This document shows, one piece after another, positions 53,403 through 62,281 of a stretch of 64,000 nt of DNA. Origin of the DNA: Oleispira sp036960605 (GTDB lineage: Bacteria; Pseudomonadota; Gammaproteobacteria; Pseudomonadales; Oceanobacteraceae). Location of the stretch: assembly GCA_036960605.1 (NCBI GenBank), contig JBALXI010000023.1:7239-71238 (forward strand), read 5' to 3'. The position numbers and the translations under genes were made by a program. The notes under the pieces are model-generated. The model saw nothing but the letters and a program-made list of their open reading frames with translations, was not told where the DNA came from and did no database searches. Within the stretch, counting starts at the first letter, position 1. Each line of letters begins with the position of its first letter.

Positions 53403-54824
53403 TCAACCTCTAATAGTTTCAATAATAGCGCTTATAACGTCACTCTTATTATCGATATAATCTTCAGGTGATACATATCCCCAGCCGGCTTGAACAGTTT
53501 TTAAGTTGTTTACCCATGAGCATTTAGAAATATGCTTTTTGGAATCATCAATGAATATAGCTCTAGTTATTGAGTTCTTTCTAATGTAATCATCCATGAA
53601 ATAGGATTTACACCCAAACTCTTCATAGCTTGCAGTATCAAAAATATCAATCGATCGGCTTAAGCCATTAGTCTCTAATAATGCCAGAACAGTCTCTGCA
53701 TCTTTTGTTGTTACAATAACAATATTGATATTGTTATTTATTAGGTCAATGAATTCATTTGAACAGTCATATAGTGTATTTAATGACAGCCATTCATCCC
53801 AAAAATGGTTGCGGATAACTTGGCGAGTTGCAAAAAATGCACTTTGAAAAACCTTAGCATCATGTCCAGCTTCATCAGGTAGATAACTGTCAAAATTCAA
53901 ATCATTATTATCATCAATTGCTGTTAACAAATAATGATAGTTCCAGGCTGGACCAATCAAATATCGCTGAGCAAGAAAGCGGGTCGCATGTTCAGATGTT
54001 AAGTCTAATTCAGATAAGTTCTTTATTCTAAGTGAGGTTAACATTGCTATGGCATATGCTTCTTTTGCGGAATCAAAAATCACACCATCAAAGTCTAAAA
54101 ACACAACACTATCCGAAAGGTGTTTTTCTTCTTTTGATTTATAGATGCCAATTAAATCACGAGCCATTTCGTAATCTTCATATTCATCAATGTCAATACC
54201 AGCAATTTTAGAAACGCAGGATTTAAACGGAGTAAGCCCTAATAAGTATTCTTTTTCTAACATTAGTTCTTTCGGAGCCATATATAGGCCATTGGTAACT
54301 CTATATATATTTGGCAACTCTTGACTAATTGTATGCTCTTTAGTCGCAGAGTAATTTATAGCTTTATCGTCATCCCAAAAGTATTCTTTCAGTAGGTTGG
54401 CAGATACTAAACTATCATATTTACTGTTTTTTGGAATGACATGTTGCTTGTATTCTCTGAAACCTTGTAAATATTCTTGAGGGCTCATTAGCGGAACCAC
54501 GCAGGTTATCCATGCAATATGTTCATGAGGAATATCCTTTACTACACCGGTAATAACTTCACTAAAAGAAGCCTTGTGCCCGTCTGCTAAATATTCGGCT
54601 CGATGGTGAATATTAACACCTTCTTGAGCCGCAATATTTTTTAATACTTCAGCTTCTGTACTGACATAGATATTTTGTCTAGGCATTACTTTTTTTAGCT
54701 GTCTTATTTTCCAAGCTAAAAGAGAGATATTATCCTCACCCACTTCTAGTAGTGCTTTTTGCGATACGCGAGAGCTACCAAGACGGACAGGAATCACTGC
54801 TGCCAAATCATAATCTTTATACAT
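53403..54824 (-). CDS. Cytidylyltransferase (NeuA-like) fused to HAD phosphatase
   Basis: Seen: 473 residues. Residues 1-225 form a nucleotidyltransferase of the CMP-sugar synthetase type: AVIPVRLGSSRVSQKAL at 9-25, VSTEAEV, ITCVVPLMSPQEY, YRVTNGLYMAPKELM and IDIDEYEDYEMA. Residues 240-473 are a HAD hydrolase with motif I FLDFDGVIFDS (Asp244, Asp246), IVTTKD, the Lys of GCKSYF and IFIDDSKKH. Known: CMP-Neu5Ac, CMP-pseudaminate and CMP-KDO synthetases share this front half, and sugar-phosphate phosphatases of the HAD class occur in the same pathways. Which sugar is activated cannot be read here. Last gene of the minus-strand glycan island, in more A+T-rich DNA than the Chp operon. Confidence 0.82.
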   Translation of the reverse strand: MYKDYDLAAVIPVRLGSSRVSQKALLEVGEDNISLLAWKIRQLKKVMPRQNIYVSTEAEVLKNIAAQEGVNIHHRAEYLADGHKASFSEVITGVVKDIPHEHIAWITCVVPLMSPQEYLQGFREYKQHVIPKNSKYDSLVSANLLKEYFWDDDKAINYSATKEHTISQELPNIYRVTNGLYMAPKELMLEKEYLLGLTPFKSCVSKIAGIDIDEYEDYEMARDLIGIYKSKEEKHLSDSVVFLDFDGVIFDSAKEAYAIAMLTSLRIKNLSELDLTSEHATRFLAQRYLIGPAWNYHYLLTAIDDNNDLNFDSYLPDEAGHDAKVFQSAFFATRQVIRNHFWDEWLSLNTLYDCSNEFIDLINNNINIVIVTTKDAETVLALLETNGLSRSIDIFDTASYEEFGCKSYFMDDYIRKNSITRAIFIDDSKKHISKCSWVNNLKTVQAGWGYVSPEDYIDNKSDVISAIIETIRG

Positions 54825-55081
54825 GAATATGTTCCTAGTTAATAATAGTTATTATTGCTTAAGATTTAATAACAAGAAAGGGTGGAGTGATGAAATATTC
54901 AACCTTTTTACCGGCGTACTTTGGATAGATTCTTCACCTACTAGTAAAAATAGCGTTATCTAACGAAAATCCAGCGAATACGTTCGATATACTGCAAATA
55001 AATAATTTGGATTTCGAAGGTGCAAATGTTCAGGATAAAAGAATATAGGGAACATGTCACACCCCCCTGTATTCGTTAGAT

Positions 55082-55990
55082 CTATTGCCACTTTTTAATG
55101 GGTAGTATGCTCTTCAAGGCAGAACTTTCATGAGCAATTTGCAGTAATAAGTTGTTAGGTTTAAGCCAATGTTCATTAATCTCATTAATTACATCAATCA
55201 TGGTAACCGGGTGTACGGACGTATCGACAGTCATGTGAAGAGCCTGCTGTGTCTTTAGGCCTTCTTTACTATTGTAGGTATAGTCTCTCATGTTGGGGTG
55301 CTTGCACCCCTTGGGAAGATCTTGCTCTGTATATGAATCGAAAAAGTAATCTGCACCAATAAGGTCTGCACCGAAAAACACGACTTCTTCATATTCTAGC
55401 GCAAGAGCAAAGTGAAGAATTCTAGCGAGGGAGCCTCTTCGATATAGGCCAACGTCGATGCTTTTATTCAATTCTTTCTTTTTAGCATATTCTAATGAGC
55501 GTGCAAAATCTTCAGTTGTATCACCAGGGAGGCTATAGCTAGTTTGAAAGTAGCTATTTTTAAGTAAATCATTATCCCTTAATTTATCTAAATCAAAGTA
55601 TCTTTTTTCTTGATAGTGCCAAATTATTGGTACATCTTTAAAGTCGTCTGCTCGTTGAGCTAGGTTGTCAAATTTCAGAATGCTTAATGCTCTATGGCGT
55701 TCTTCATCTGTATCAGTTTCATAAAATAAGAAGGTAGGAATATGCTTATGCAAAATTGTATTGTTTAGACTGACACTGTCACAACTATTAATGAAATCCC
55801 ATTGGCTGCTAGTAATATCATTAATACTTTTACCGCTAGCAAGAACACATAGAGTTTTAGAGGATTTATATGGAAGCATTTTGGATACAGAAAGGCCTTG
55901 AGCTTCTTCTTTTTTCATAAAATAATGAAGCTTGCTTCGGTTTTCAGTGATTTTTCTGTGAATCTTTTTTGTTCTTAACCAAAATCTCAT
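55082..55990 (-). CDS. Possible sialyltransferase-like (GT42/DUF115-like) protein
   Basis: Seen: 302 residues from ATG 55990; ribosome site weak, and the frame runs open to 56080. The core opens with LCVLASGKSINDITSSQW, followed by SVSLNN, and later GLYRRGSLARILHFALALEYEEVVFFGADLIG. Known: GT42 sialyltransferases (Cst-type) and DUF115/MptE-like proteins share G-G/S-S opening, an Asn-containing strand and a G-Y-EI-L-G-D-- strand. Inference only; no close family is recognised. Codon and base use is A+T-rich like the adjacent NeuA-HAD and ligase genes. The 257-bp gap downstream to the NeuA-HAD gene holds nothing I recognise beyond a 12-codon frame. Confidence 0.5.
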   Translation of the reverse strand: MRFWLRTKKIHRKITENRSKLHYFMKKEEAQGLSVSKMLPYKSSKTLCVLASGKSINDITSSQWDFINSCDSVSLNNTILHKHIPTFLFYETDTDEERHRALSILKFDNLAQRADDFKDVPIIWHYQEKRYFDLDKLRDNDLLKNSYFQTSYSLPGDTTEDFARSLEYAKKKELNKSIDVGLYRRGSLARILHFALALEYEEVVFFGADLIGADYFFDSYTEQDLPKGCKHPNMRDYTYNSKEGLKTQQALHMTVDTSVHPVTMIDVINEINEHWLKPNNLLLQIAHESSALKSILPIKKWQ

Positions 55991-56095
55991 ATTAGTGTTT
56001 TCCTGATGACAAATTATAAATACAGTATTTATACTGTAATGAGCCTCGAAAGCTGTTTTTTTAAAAACAGTAGCTGCCAAGGCATTAAATCAATG

Positions 56096-57382
56096 TTATA
56101 GACTGCTCGCACTTGATTTCGAGACTTCTTTATCTTTAATCTGCTGCATTGTTTTTAAATAAGAAGTTTTCTCGGTTAAGCCAGCATAAATTATAAGAGC
56201 GGACGCAATACAAAAATAAACGATGGGCAATTTGGTAGAAAAAAAGATTTCTGACATTGAAAAGATACAAAATTGAAGAACTAGTAAATAACCTGCTGTC
56301 TTAAAGGCTGACCTGGAAATAAATCCATGAAATATTTTTATTAAAATTGTTAAAATTGAAATGAGGAGTGTCAAAGATACTAAACCACCATTTATAAGAA
56401 TGTGAATGTATTCATTGTGAGGCATTTTGTAGTGTTTTTCACCGCCGAGTTTTACCCCGTCTGTTAGCATTTTTTGTACACCATCCTGGTAAGCCGAAAA
56501 ACCATTACCTACAATTGGATGTTCTTTGATAAGCATTGCTGAAGTTTCCCACATGTCTAATCGCACCTGTGTGGAATTATCAAGTGCAATAGAAAAACCA
56601 CTCCAGGATATGTTCACAGATTGGAACGTCACATTGATTCGATCACTTACCTTTGGCACTGTTGTGATGATTAGAATAAGTAATGCAGTAAATACAGCAA
56701 GGTGCTTTTTAGTAATACCTTTGCAAAGAAATAAGCAAAATAATGATAACGGAATACTGACCCATCCTCCGCGTGTTAAAGACCAAAAGGAGGCGGTCAA
56801 GCCAAAGGCAAGAGCAATATAACTAATTAGGTGTAAGTACCTGTTGTTAAAAGACTTACGCAGAGTGAATGCTATCATTGCGCTACAGAGTGATATATTC
56901 CCCCAGAAAATCGAATGCATTGATGAATCACCTCTACTACCGCCATTAATGTGATCAGTAATAATTGGGTAGGTACTGCATATTGCGGCGAATACGAATA
57001 ATAAGGCAATGCTTTGAATTGAGGGCTTTTTAATAAATAAGAAGACAAGAACAAAAGGTAGAAGTAACCAAAAAAATAAAGCCCTGTAATATGATAATGA
57101 TAATGGGTTAAATGAATGTTGAGTTAATATTAGAAAATTATAAAGAAAGTATGTAAATATCAACGCGAACATAATCCGTAGTTCTTTATATTCAATAACT
57201 TGCCTTGCGCCAGGGTAAAGAAAAACAATAGGGCTGAGCATTAATAGAAAACTTGCCATTGATTGGCTGGAGTTTTGATTTGTATGCAATAAGATAAAGA
57301 CGATGCAAATTAATGGAAATACTAATAAATTTATTAGCTTATTATCCATATCGATGAAACGTTGCATAAGGCTAATAGTCAT
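56096..57382 (-). CDS. O-antigen ligase/polymerase-type membrane protein (Wzy_C/WaaL family)
   Basis: Seen: 428 residues with ten or more membrane spans and the large periplasmic loop of the Wzy/WaaL family carrying ETSAMLIKEHPIVGNGFSAYQ and HNEYIHILINGGL, whose His/Asn/Glu positions match the conserved H-N region. Known: the family either polymerises repeat units (Wzy), ligates them to lipid A core (WaaL) or to pilin/other proteins (PglL). Which is not decidable here. Start overlaps the upstream glycosyltransferase stop by 4 bp. A+T-rich. Confidence 0.85.
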   Translation of the reverse strand: MTISLMQRFIDMDNKLINLLVFPLICIVFILLHTNQNSSQSMASFLLMLSPIVFLYPGARQVIEYKELRIMFALIFTYFLYNFLILTQHSFNPLSLSYYRALFFWLLLPFVLVFLFIKKPSIQSIALLFVFAAICSTYPIITDHINGGSRGDSSMHSIFWGNISLCSAMIAFTLRKSFNNRYLHLISYIALAFGLTASFWSLTRGGWVSIPLSLFCLFLCKGITKKHLAVFTALLILIITTVPKVSDRINVTFQSVNISWSGFSIALDNSTQVRLDMWETSAMLIKEHPIVGNGFSAYQDGVQKMLTDGVKLGGEKHYKMPHNEYIHILINGGLVSLTLLISILTILIKIFHGFISRSAFKTAGYLLVLQFCIFSMSEIFFSTKLPIVYFCIASALIIYAGLTEKTSYLKTMQQIKDKEVSKSSASSL

Positions 57383-58275
57383 AGTATCACCCCATTGAAG
57401 CGGCTAAGTACCCCTAGTTTTTCTAAAACATTCACCTCATTTGGCGACAAAATAAAGCGCTTAAACTCCTCTTCAAGCCCGCCTTCATCTAAAATACGAA
57501 CCCAGCGACGATAGTGATCCCCCATACGCGCATTGGTCGTTTCTAATAATCGTTTTCGATTTTCAATATTGGCTTTGAATTGCTCATAATTCCGAATGGG
57601 GTAGTGATAAACTGTAATGCCTGCTTCGTCGCGTTTATTAATTAAGCGCCAGCCATGCTTAGCTCGGTGGTTGCCACCTTTTAATTCTATCAATCCATAG
57701 GGATTAACGATGGTTTTTGGGCTAATTTTTACCAATAGCATGGCAACGGCAGTATCGTTTATTTGTGCACTTGAGTCGTAGAAAATGGGGTTTTTAACAA
57801 CAAGGTCGGTATCTAAATAGTGGTAGTCCAGTTTTAAAGCATCTTCTGACAAAGCCATGTTATGACGCTTCACCGTGACAACAGATTCATTCAGGTTTAG
57901 ATGTTCTTTTAACGAACCACCAGTATTACTTTGCCAGAATTCATCAGCATCATTACTAATAACTAAGTCAGCCCCCATTTTATCGCGAGCATAGAAGGCA
58001 AGTTCGGTCATCCACTTGGCTTGCTGATAGTTTTGCTCAGGTTGATCAATAACATCTAGATCGAACTCAGCTTTCAGTTGCTCTAATAATTCACGGGTTC
58101 CATCATTCGAGCCATTATCCATCACGGCAAAGCAGTCAACGCCTTGCTTGGCATGAAAGCGGATGTTGTCTTCGATAAGATCCACTTCATTCTTAACTAA
58201 TAACGTCATGGCTAGGCGTACTGGTGCTTTGTGGGATAGGCGGCGCCACCAGTAACGTAAAATTTTATGTAGCAT
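57379..58275 (-). CDS. Family 2-type glycosyltransferase
   Basis: Seen: 298 residues; MTLLVKNEVDLIEDNIRFHAKQGVD, VMDNGSNDGTRELLE, the Asp-x-Asp of ISNDADEFW, and a downstream HxH-like GGNHRAKH. Matches the Glyco_tranf_2_4 subtype of GT-A enzymes. Donor and acceptor unknown. Coupled to the ligase-type gene by a 4-bp overlap, with base use closer to the core genome than the two genes downstream. Confidence 0.85.
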   Translation of the reverse strand: MLHKILRYWWRRLSHKAPVRLAMTLLVKNEVDLIEDNIRFHAKQGVDCFAVMDNGSNDGTRELLEQLKAEFDLDVIDQPEQNYQQAKWMTELAFYARDKMGADLVISNDADEFWQSNTGGSLKEHLNLNESVVTVKRHNMALSEDALKLDYHYLDTDLVVKNPIFYDSSAQINDTAVAMLLVKISPKTIVNPYGLIELKGGNHRAKHGWRLINKRDEAGITVYHYPIRNYEQFKANIENRKRLLETTNARMGDHYRRWVRILDEGGLEEEFKRFILSPNEVNVLEKLGVLSRFNGVIL

Positions 58276-58329
58276 GTAAATTCTCTATAATCTTTATCAT
58301 TCGTTTGATCTAAACATTATTATTAACGA

Positions 58330-59370
58330 TCAAACGCTCTCAATTTTTATCTTTAATAAATTGAGTAAGTCTAGCCAATGAGTCGATGTATTGGCGGTGG
58401 CAAAAGCGGTGACCTCAAGTTCAGGTCTAAGCCACTTGGCGGTTAGCAGGGCGGTAGATACATCACCGGCTAATTGGCAAGTTGGTTGAAGTAGGGGCAG
58501 TAAAACTTCCATAGGGATTCCAGCGGGGATTTGTAATGCCTGCTGTGGAATCAACCAAGCTTCCTTATCACCCCAGTCATTTGTTAACACTGTTCTGGGG
58601 TGGTGCTTGAAACTAATTTTAGCACCTCGATTAGCTAACCAATAGCTCAATTTATTTTTTGTTTGATCAGTAGCAACGGATGTGTGGGGCAATAAGACTA
58701 AAGCATCGATATCCATCAGCTTATCCACTGAGTAATCGAATATATTTAGACATAGTTGAGCTAAGTGCTCGAACTCAACTCTTTGTAAATTCTCCGGCAA
58801 GGCGGTGCAGGTTTTTTGTTGTAGTTCAGGCACCGCAGATTCTGGGAATGCCAAGATAGCCTGACAAATCCAATTCGAAGCACCAATCGTAGAAGGTTGC
58901 TGCCACCAGAGGCCATAGCTCAGTTTTTTAACCAGGTTATCGAGTATCTTATCTTTTAGCCAATGAGTCTCACGGCCCAAATAGCTATAAGTACCATCGT
59001 CAATATAGATTCCAATACTGCCCTTATTGGATTTTCTAATGTGCTGCATGGCATATTGAAATTCAATGCGCCTATCGTTACCTGTATATATTTTGTCCGG
59101 TTTTACCTCATCGACTAATTGGGCTATCTTCTCGAAAGCAGACTGTCGTTGCTGGCGCTTGCCTTTACCTTTGGCTTGCTGAGATAGAAGAAGCGTTTGT
59201 GCAAATGGGGATTCTGGCCATTCATGTAGGGCTGCGACAAAAGGTCGCTGCATGTCAGGCTGATCAATGAGCCCTAAATAAGCGACATCTCCTGGCGGTA
59301 GCTCAAAAGCAACCATGGCTGAAGTCAGCATATTAAACGGCGTCGAGGCTAGGAATAAATGAGTCGCCAT
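58330..59370 (-). CDS. Polysialyltransferase-like glycosyltransferase
   Basis: Seen: 346 residues; opening HLFLASTPFNMLTSAMVAFEL, IYTGNDRRIEFQYAM, IYIDDGTYSYLG, ISFKHHPR and GDVSTALLTAKWLRP. Known: the D-G-x-x-Y/F, H-P and S-T-x-L elements occur in bacterial sialyltransferases of GT38/GT52/A-2,8-polyST type, where the H-P and S-T pairs bind CMP-sialic acid. The match is by motif order only. Stop overlaps the neighbour's start; coupled to the KpsS-like gene by one base. Confidence 0.55.
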   Translation of the reverse strand: MATHLFLASTPFNMLTSAMVAFELPPGDVAYLGLIDQPDMQRPFVAALHEWPESPFAQTLLLSQQAKGKGKRQQRQSAFEKIAQLVDEVKPDKIYTGNDRRIEFQYAMQHIRKSNKGSIGIYIDDGTYSYLGRETHWLKDKILDNLVKKLSYGLWWQQPSTIGASNWICQAILAFPESAVPELQQKTCTALPENLQRVEFEHLAQLCLNIFDYSVDKLMDIDALVLLPHTSVATDQTKNKLSYWLANRGAKISFKHHPRTVLTNDWGDKEAWLIPQQALQIPAGIPMEVLLPLLQPTCQLAGDVSTALLTAKWLRPELEVTAFATANTSTHWLDLLNLLKIKIESV

Positions 59371-60593
59371 TAATGCAGTGCCTTGTGTGAATTAGTATCT
59401 TCTAGCAGAGTCGCTAACTTCATAGCACAGACCTGCAGGTGCTCACCGGAGGCCTCCTGCCAACGCCCAGCGACTTGATATTCAGAGGCTAAGTAGTTGA
59501 AGAAAGCGGTACGTAAAAGCTGATCACTTTCCCAGTTACTCACTTCTTTCAGGCACTCAGCTAGGGACGATTGATCTTTTACTGATAAACACAGCCCGTT
59601 TAATTGATAGAAAGCTTGCCCTAGAGTGATTAGCTTTTTATCGAGTAATAAAGATTCAATGCCGACGGTTGAGTTTATGGTCGCGACCGCTGCGGCATGC
59701 TGTATCAGAACAGGCGTCGGCGTTTCAGTATCAAAGTGTAATTTCTCATGGTGCTGATATTGCTTCATCAATACATCATATTTCTGGTCACAAGCAGGGT
59801 GGGGTTTGAATACAATATGTGGCATATCTCCTCCGAGCAGTTGGTTAACCTGATCGAACTGACTCACCAAATCGAGCATGTCTTTAATCCAGGGTGAGAA
59901 AAGTATGATCTGACTGTCGGTATTCACTTGGAAGGGTACAAAAATGTAGTTGTCTGGCAGTGAAGCTGGTTTATCAGAAAACTGATTTTTTAGTGGTTGA
60001 GCCAGTTGTTTGATTAATTCAGGCTGGAATGACTGTTGATCGAGCTGGTTAAAAAAAGCGGCTGATCTCGGGACTGAATTACGGAAGTTTATGCCTTTGG
60101 CATCTAGTGTGGTCATGCCCGGAAGTAAGCCATTTTCCATATAGAGACACTTAATACCTTGTGCTTCTGCGGCAGCAATCGCGATACATTGACGAAACTT
60201 TAGCCCATTCCAGATGACCATCTGTTGAGCATTACCTTGCTTGAGCGCGGAGTAATAAATAGCAAATAACAGTCGGGCTTCCATTGTTTTAATGATACGA
60301 AAGATGGGCCAGTAGTTGTCTTGGCGTAAGCGGCCTTTGCGGCTATTTTGTTTTTCCCTAACGTGCCCATCTACTATCTGACCAAGGTTCGCTTTAAAGG
60401 CGGGGATTAAGCAGCGCAGCCAAGCAACGTTTTTCCAAAGAGATTTATGCCATAAAACAGAAGCTGAGTAGTGTGGATCTTGCAGTGGGAGTTGGGGATT
60501 TAATTGCGGGTTTAGATGCAAAGTCAGTTGTTGAGCTAGCTTACTGAAATAGTCTTTGTGCAATTGGCGTGCGGCGAAAAATACGATATTCAT
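59370..60593 (-). CDS. Capsule polysaccharide biosynthesis protein (KpsS/LipB-like)
   Basis: Seen: 407 residues; MVIWNGLKFRQCIAIAAAEAQGIKCLYMENGLLPG, VFKPHPACDQKY, and TINSTVGIESLLLDKKLITLGQAFYQLNGL. These match the Capsule_synth family. Known: KpsS/LipB add the beta-Kdo linker on phosphatidylglycerol for ATP-exported capsules. No kpsMT, kpsE/D or kpsC is visible here, so export must be coded elsewhere. Good ribosome site (AAGGGG); first gene of the minus-strand island, so a promoter should lie in 60594-60780, where I see no confident element. Confidence 0.82.
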   Translation of the reverse strand: MNIVFFAARQLHKDYFSKLAQQLTLHLNPQLNPQLPLQDPHYSASVLWHKSLWKNVAWLRCLIPAFKANLGQIVDGHVREKQNSRKGRLRQDNYWPIFRIIKTMEARLLFAIYYSALKQGNAQQMVIWNGLKFRQCIAIAAAEAQGIKCLYMENGLLPGMTTLDAKGINFRNSVPRSAAFFNQLDQQSFQPELIKQLAQPLKNQFSDKPASLPDNYIFVPFQVNTDSQIILFSPWIKDMLDLVSQFDQVNQLLGGDMPHIVFKPHPACDQKYDVLMKQYQHHEKLHFDTETPTPVLIQHAAAVATINSTVGIESLLLDKKLITLGQAFYQLNGLCLSVKDQSSLAECLKEVSNWESDQLLRTAFFNYLASEYQVAGRWQEASGEHLQVCAMKLATLLEDTNSHKALH

Positions 60594-60782
60594 GAAGTCC
60601 CCTTATCGGGCTCCATTATTCACTTCTGTTTGTTAAGTTTCAAACTTATTGACTGTTTTTGACTATTTAATGTGATTTCAAATCATCAGGCAGGCTAGTA
60701 ATAGTCATTGAAGCAGATAAACCGAAGGAAAACAGACTTGGATAGCTCAGCGTATAATGATATCTGAGCATAACCAAGTGCA

Positions 60783-60810
60783 TTTTGGTGCTGCTTTAGC
60801 AGCACCAAAA
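60783..60810. other. Perfect hairpin downstream of ahcY
   Basis: Twelve-bp stem TTTTGGTGCTGC / GCAGCACCAAAA with a TTTA loop, about 36 bp past the ahcY stop. No T-run on either strand after the stem, so termination is unproven; it could protect the 3' end. Confidence 0.5.
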
Positions 60811-60817
60811 TTGTTAC

Positions 60818-60869
60818 TTAGTACTTATAAGACTCAGGCTTCTCTTTAGTACTTATAAGACTCAGGCTT
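60818..60869 (-). repeat. 28-bp tandem duplication at the ahcY 3' end
   Basis: A 24-bp word (TTAGTACTTATAAGACTCAG plus GCTT) occurs at 60818-60841 and again at 60846-60869, period 28. The right copy codes the last ahcY residues and the stop; the left copy is an untranslated echo of the same codons. Confidence 0.85.
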
Positions 60870-62246
60870 ATAAGGACCTTCAACAGGAACGTTGATGTAA
60901 GCCGCTTGCTCTTTAGTCAGTGTCGTTAATACACCCCCAAAACCAGCAACCATGTCAGCAGCAACTTCTTCGTCTAACTTCTTAGGAAGTACTTTAACGT
61001 AGATGTTTTCAGCTTTTTCAGCTTCGGTAAGATCAGCAAACTTAGCATCCCAAAGGTACATCTGAGCCAATACTTGGTTAGCAAAAGAGCCATCCATAAT
61101 ACGGCTTGGGTGACCTGTTGCGTTCCCTAGGTTAACTAAGCGACCTTCAGAAAGAAGAATCAAGTGATCATTGGTGTCAGCATCACGGATAACCTTGTGA
61201 ACCTGTGGCTTAATTTCTTGCCATTCCCAGTTTTCACGCATGAACGCGGTATCGATTTCGTTATCGAAGTGACCGATATTACAAACAACGGCGCGAGACT
61301 TAAGCGCTTGTAGCATGTTCTTATCACATACGTCAGCGTTGCCGGTAGTTGTAACAATCAAATCAGTTTTAGATAAAAGATCTTTGTTGATGCCTTCCAT
61401 AGTGCCAGTATTAATACCGTCGATGAATGGAGAAACAACTTCAAAGCCATCCATGCAAGCCTGCATCGCACAGATAGGATCGATTTCAGAAACACGAACA
61501 ATCATGCCTTCTTGGTTTAGTGATTGAGCAGAACCTTTACCCACATCGCCATAACCGATAACCAAAGCTTTCTTACCCGCAAGAAGGTGGTCAGTACCAC
61601 GCTTGATCGCATCGTTCAAAGAATGACGACAGCCGTACTTGTTATCGTTCTTAGATTTTGTTACTGCATCGTTTACGTTGATGGCTGGAACTTTAAGCTC
61701 GCCTTTTTCCATCATCTCGAGAAGACGGTGAACACCGGTAGTCGTTTCTTCCGAAATACCGTGGATAGCCGGAAGCATCTGAGGGAACTTGTTATGAACC
61801 ATTTCAGTCAAATCACCACCATCATCAAGAATGATGTTGGCATCCCAAACTTTATCAGAACCTGTTTCAGCCAGGATAGTCTGTTCAATACACCATAAGA
61901 ACTCTTCTTCGGTTTCGCCTTTCCAAGCAAAAACAGGAACGCCAGCAGCAGCAACGGCAGCAGCAGCGTGGTCTTGAGTAGAGAAAATGTTGCAAGAAGA
62001 CCAGCGAACTTCAGCGCCAAGGTCTACTAAAGTTTCAATTAGAACAGCGGTCTGAATCGTCATGTGGATACAACCCATGATCTTCGCGCCGGCTAAAGGT
62101 TGAGCTGCTTTATACTTAGTACGCAATGCCATCAATGCTGGCATTTCGCCTTCAGCGATATCAATTTCCATGCGGCCCCAATCTGCATCCGCTTTGAATG
62201 CTTCAGGGGTTTTTGCTGCAACACTATAATCTGTAAAGGTAGTCAT
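60846..62246 (-). CDS. ahcY: Adenosylhomocysteinase
   Basis: NAD-dependent reversible hydrolysis of S-adenosylhomocysteine to adenosine and homocysteine. Seen: 466 residues; CIHMTIQTAVLIETL, NIFSTQDHAAAA, NVNDAVTKSKNDNKYGCR, Rossmann loop GYGDVGKGSAQSL, ATGHPSRIMDGSFANQ and the C-terminal Lys/Tyr (SYKY) that enters the neighbour's NAD site. Follows metK by 35 bp, so one operon for methyl-donor turnover. No SAH riboswitch is visible in that short gap. Confidence 0.98.
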   Translation of the reverse strand: MTTFTDYSVAAKTPEAFKADADWGRMEIDIAEGEMPALMALRTKYKAAQPLAGAKIMGCIHMTIQTAVLIETLVDLGAEVRWSSCNIFSTQDHAAAAVAAAGVPVFAWKGETEEEFLWCIEQTILAETGSDKVWDANIILDDGGDLTEMVHNKFPQMLPAIHGISEETTTGVHRLLEMMEKGELKVPAINVNDAVTKSKNDNKYGCRHSLNDAIKRGTDHLLAGKKALVIGYGDVGKGSAQSLNQEGMIVRVSEIDPICAMQACMDGFEVVSPFIDGINTGTMEGINKDLLSKTDLIVTTTGNADVCDKNMLQALKSRAVVCNIGHFDNEIDTAFMRENWEWQEIKPQVHKVIRDADTNDHLILLSEGRLVNLGNATGHPSRIMDGSFANQVLAQMYLWDAKFADLTEAEKAENIYVKVLPKKLDEEVAADMVAGFGGVLTTLTKEQAAYINVPVEGPYKPESYKY

Positions 62247-62281
62247 ATTCTTTCTCTTAAAATCTATTAGTTCGTATTCTA

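Noticed and set aside
54890..54935. 12-codon frame after a good GGTGGAG ribosome site (plus strand)
   Set aside because: Too short to support; opposite in direction to both neighbours, no other evidence.
60783..60810. Intrinsic terminator of ahcY
   Set aside because: The stem is perfect, but the T-rich tract precedes rather than follows the stem on either strand, so I list it only as a hairpin.
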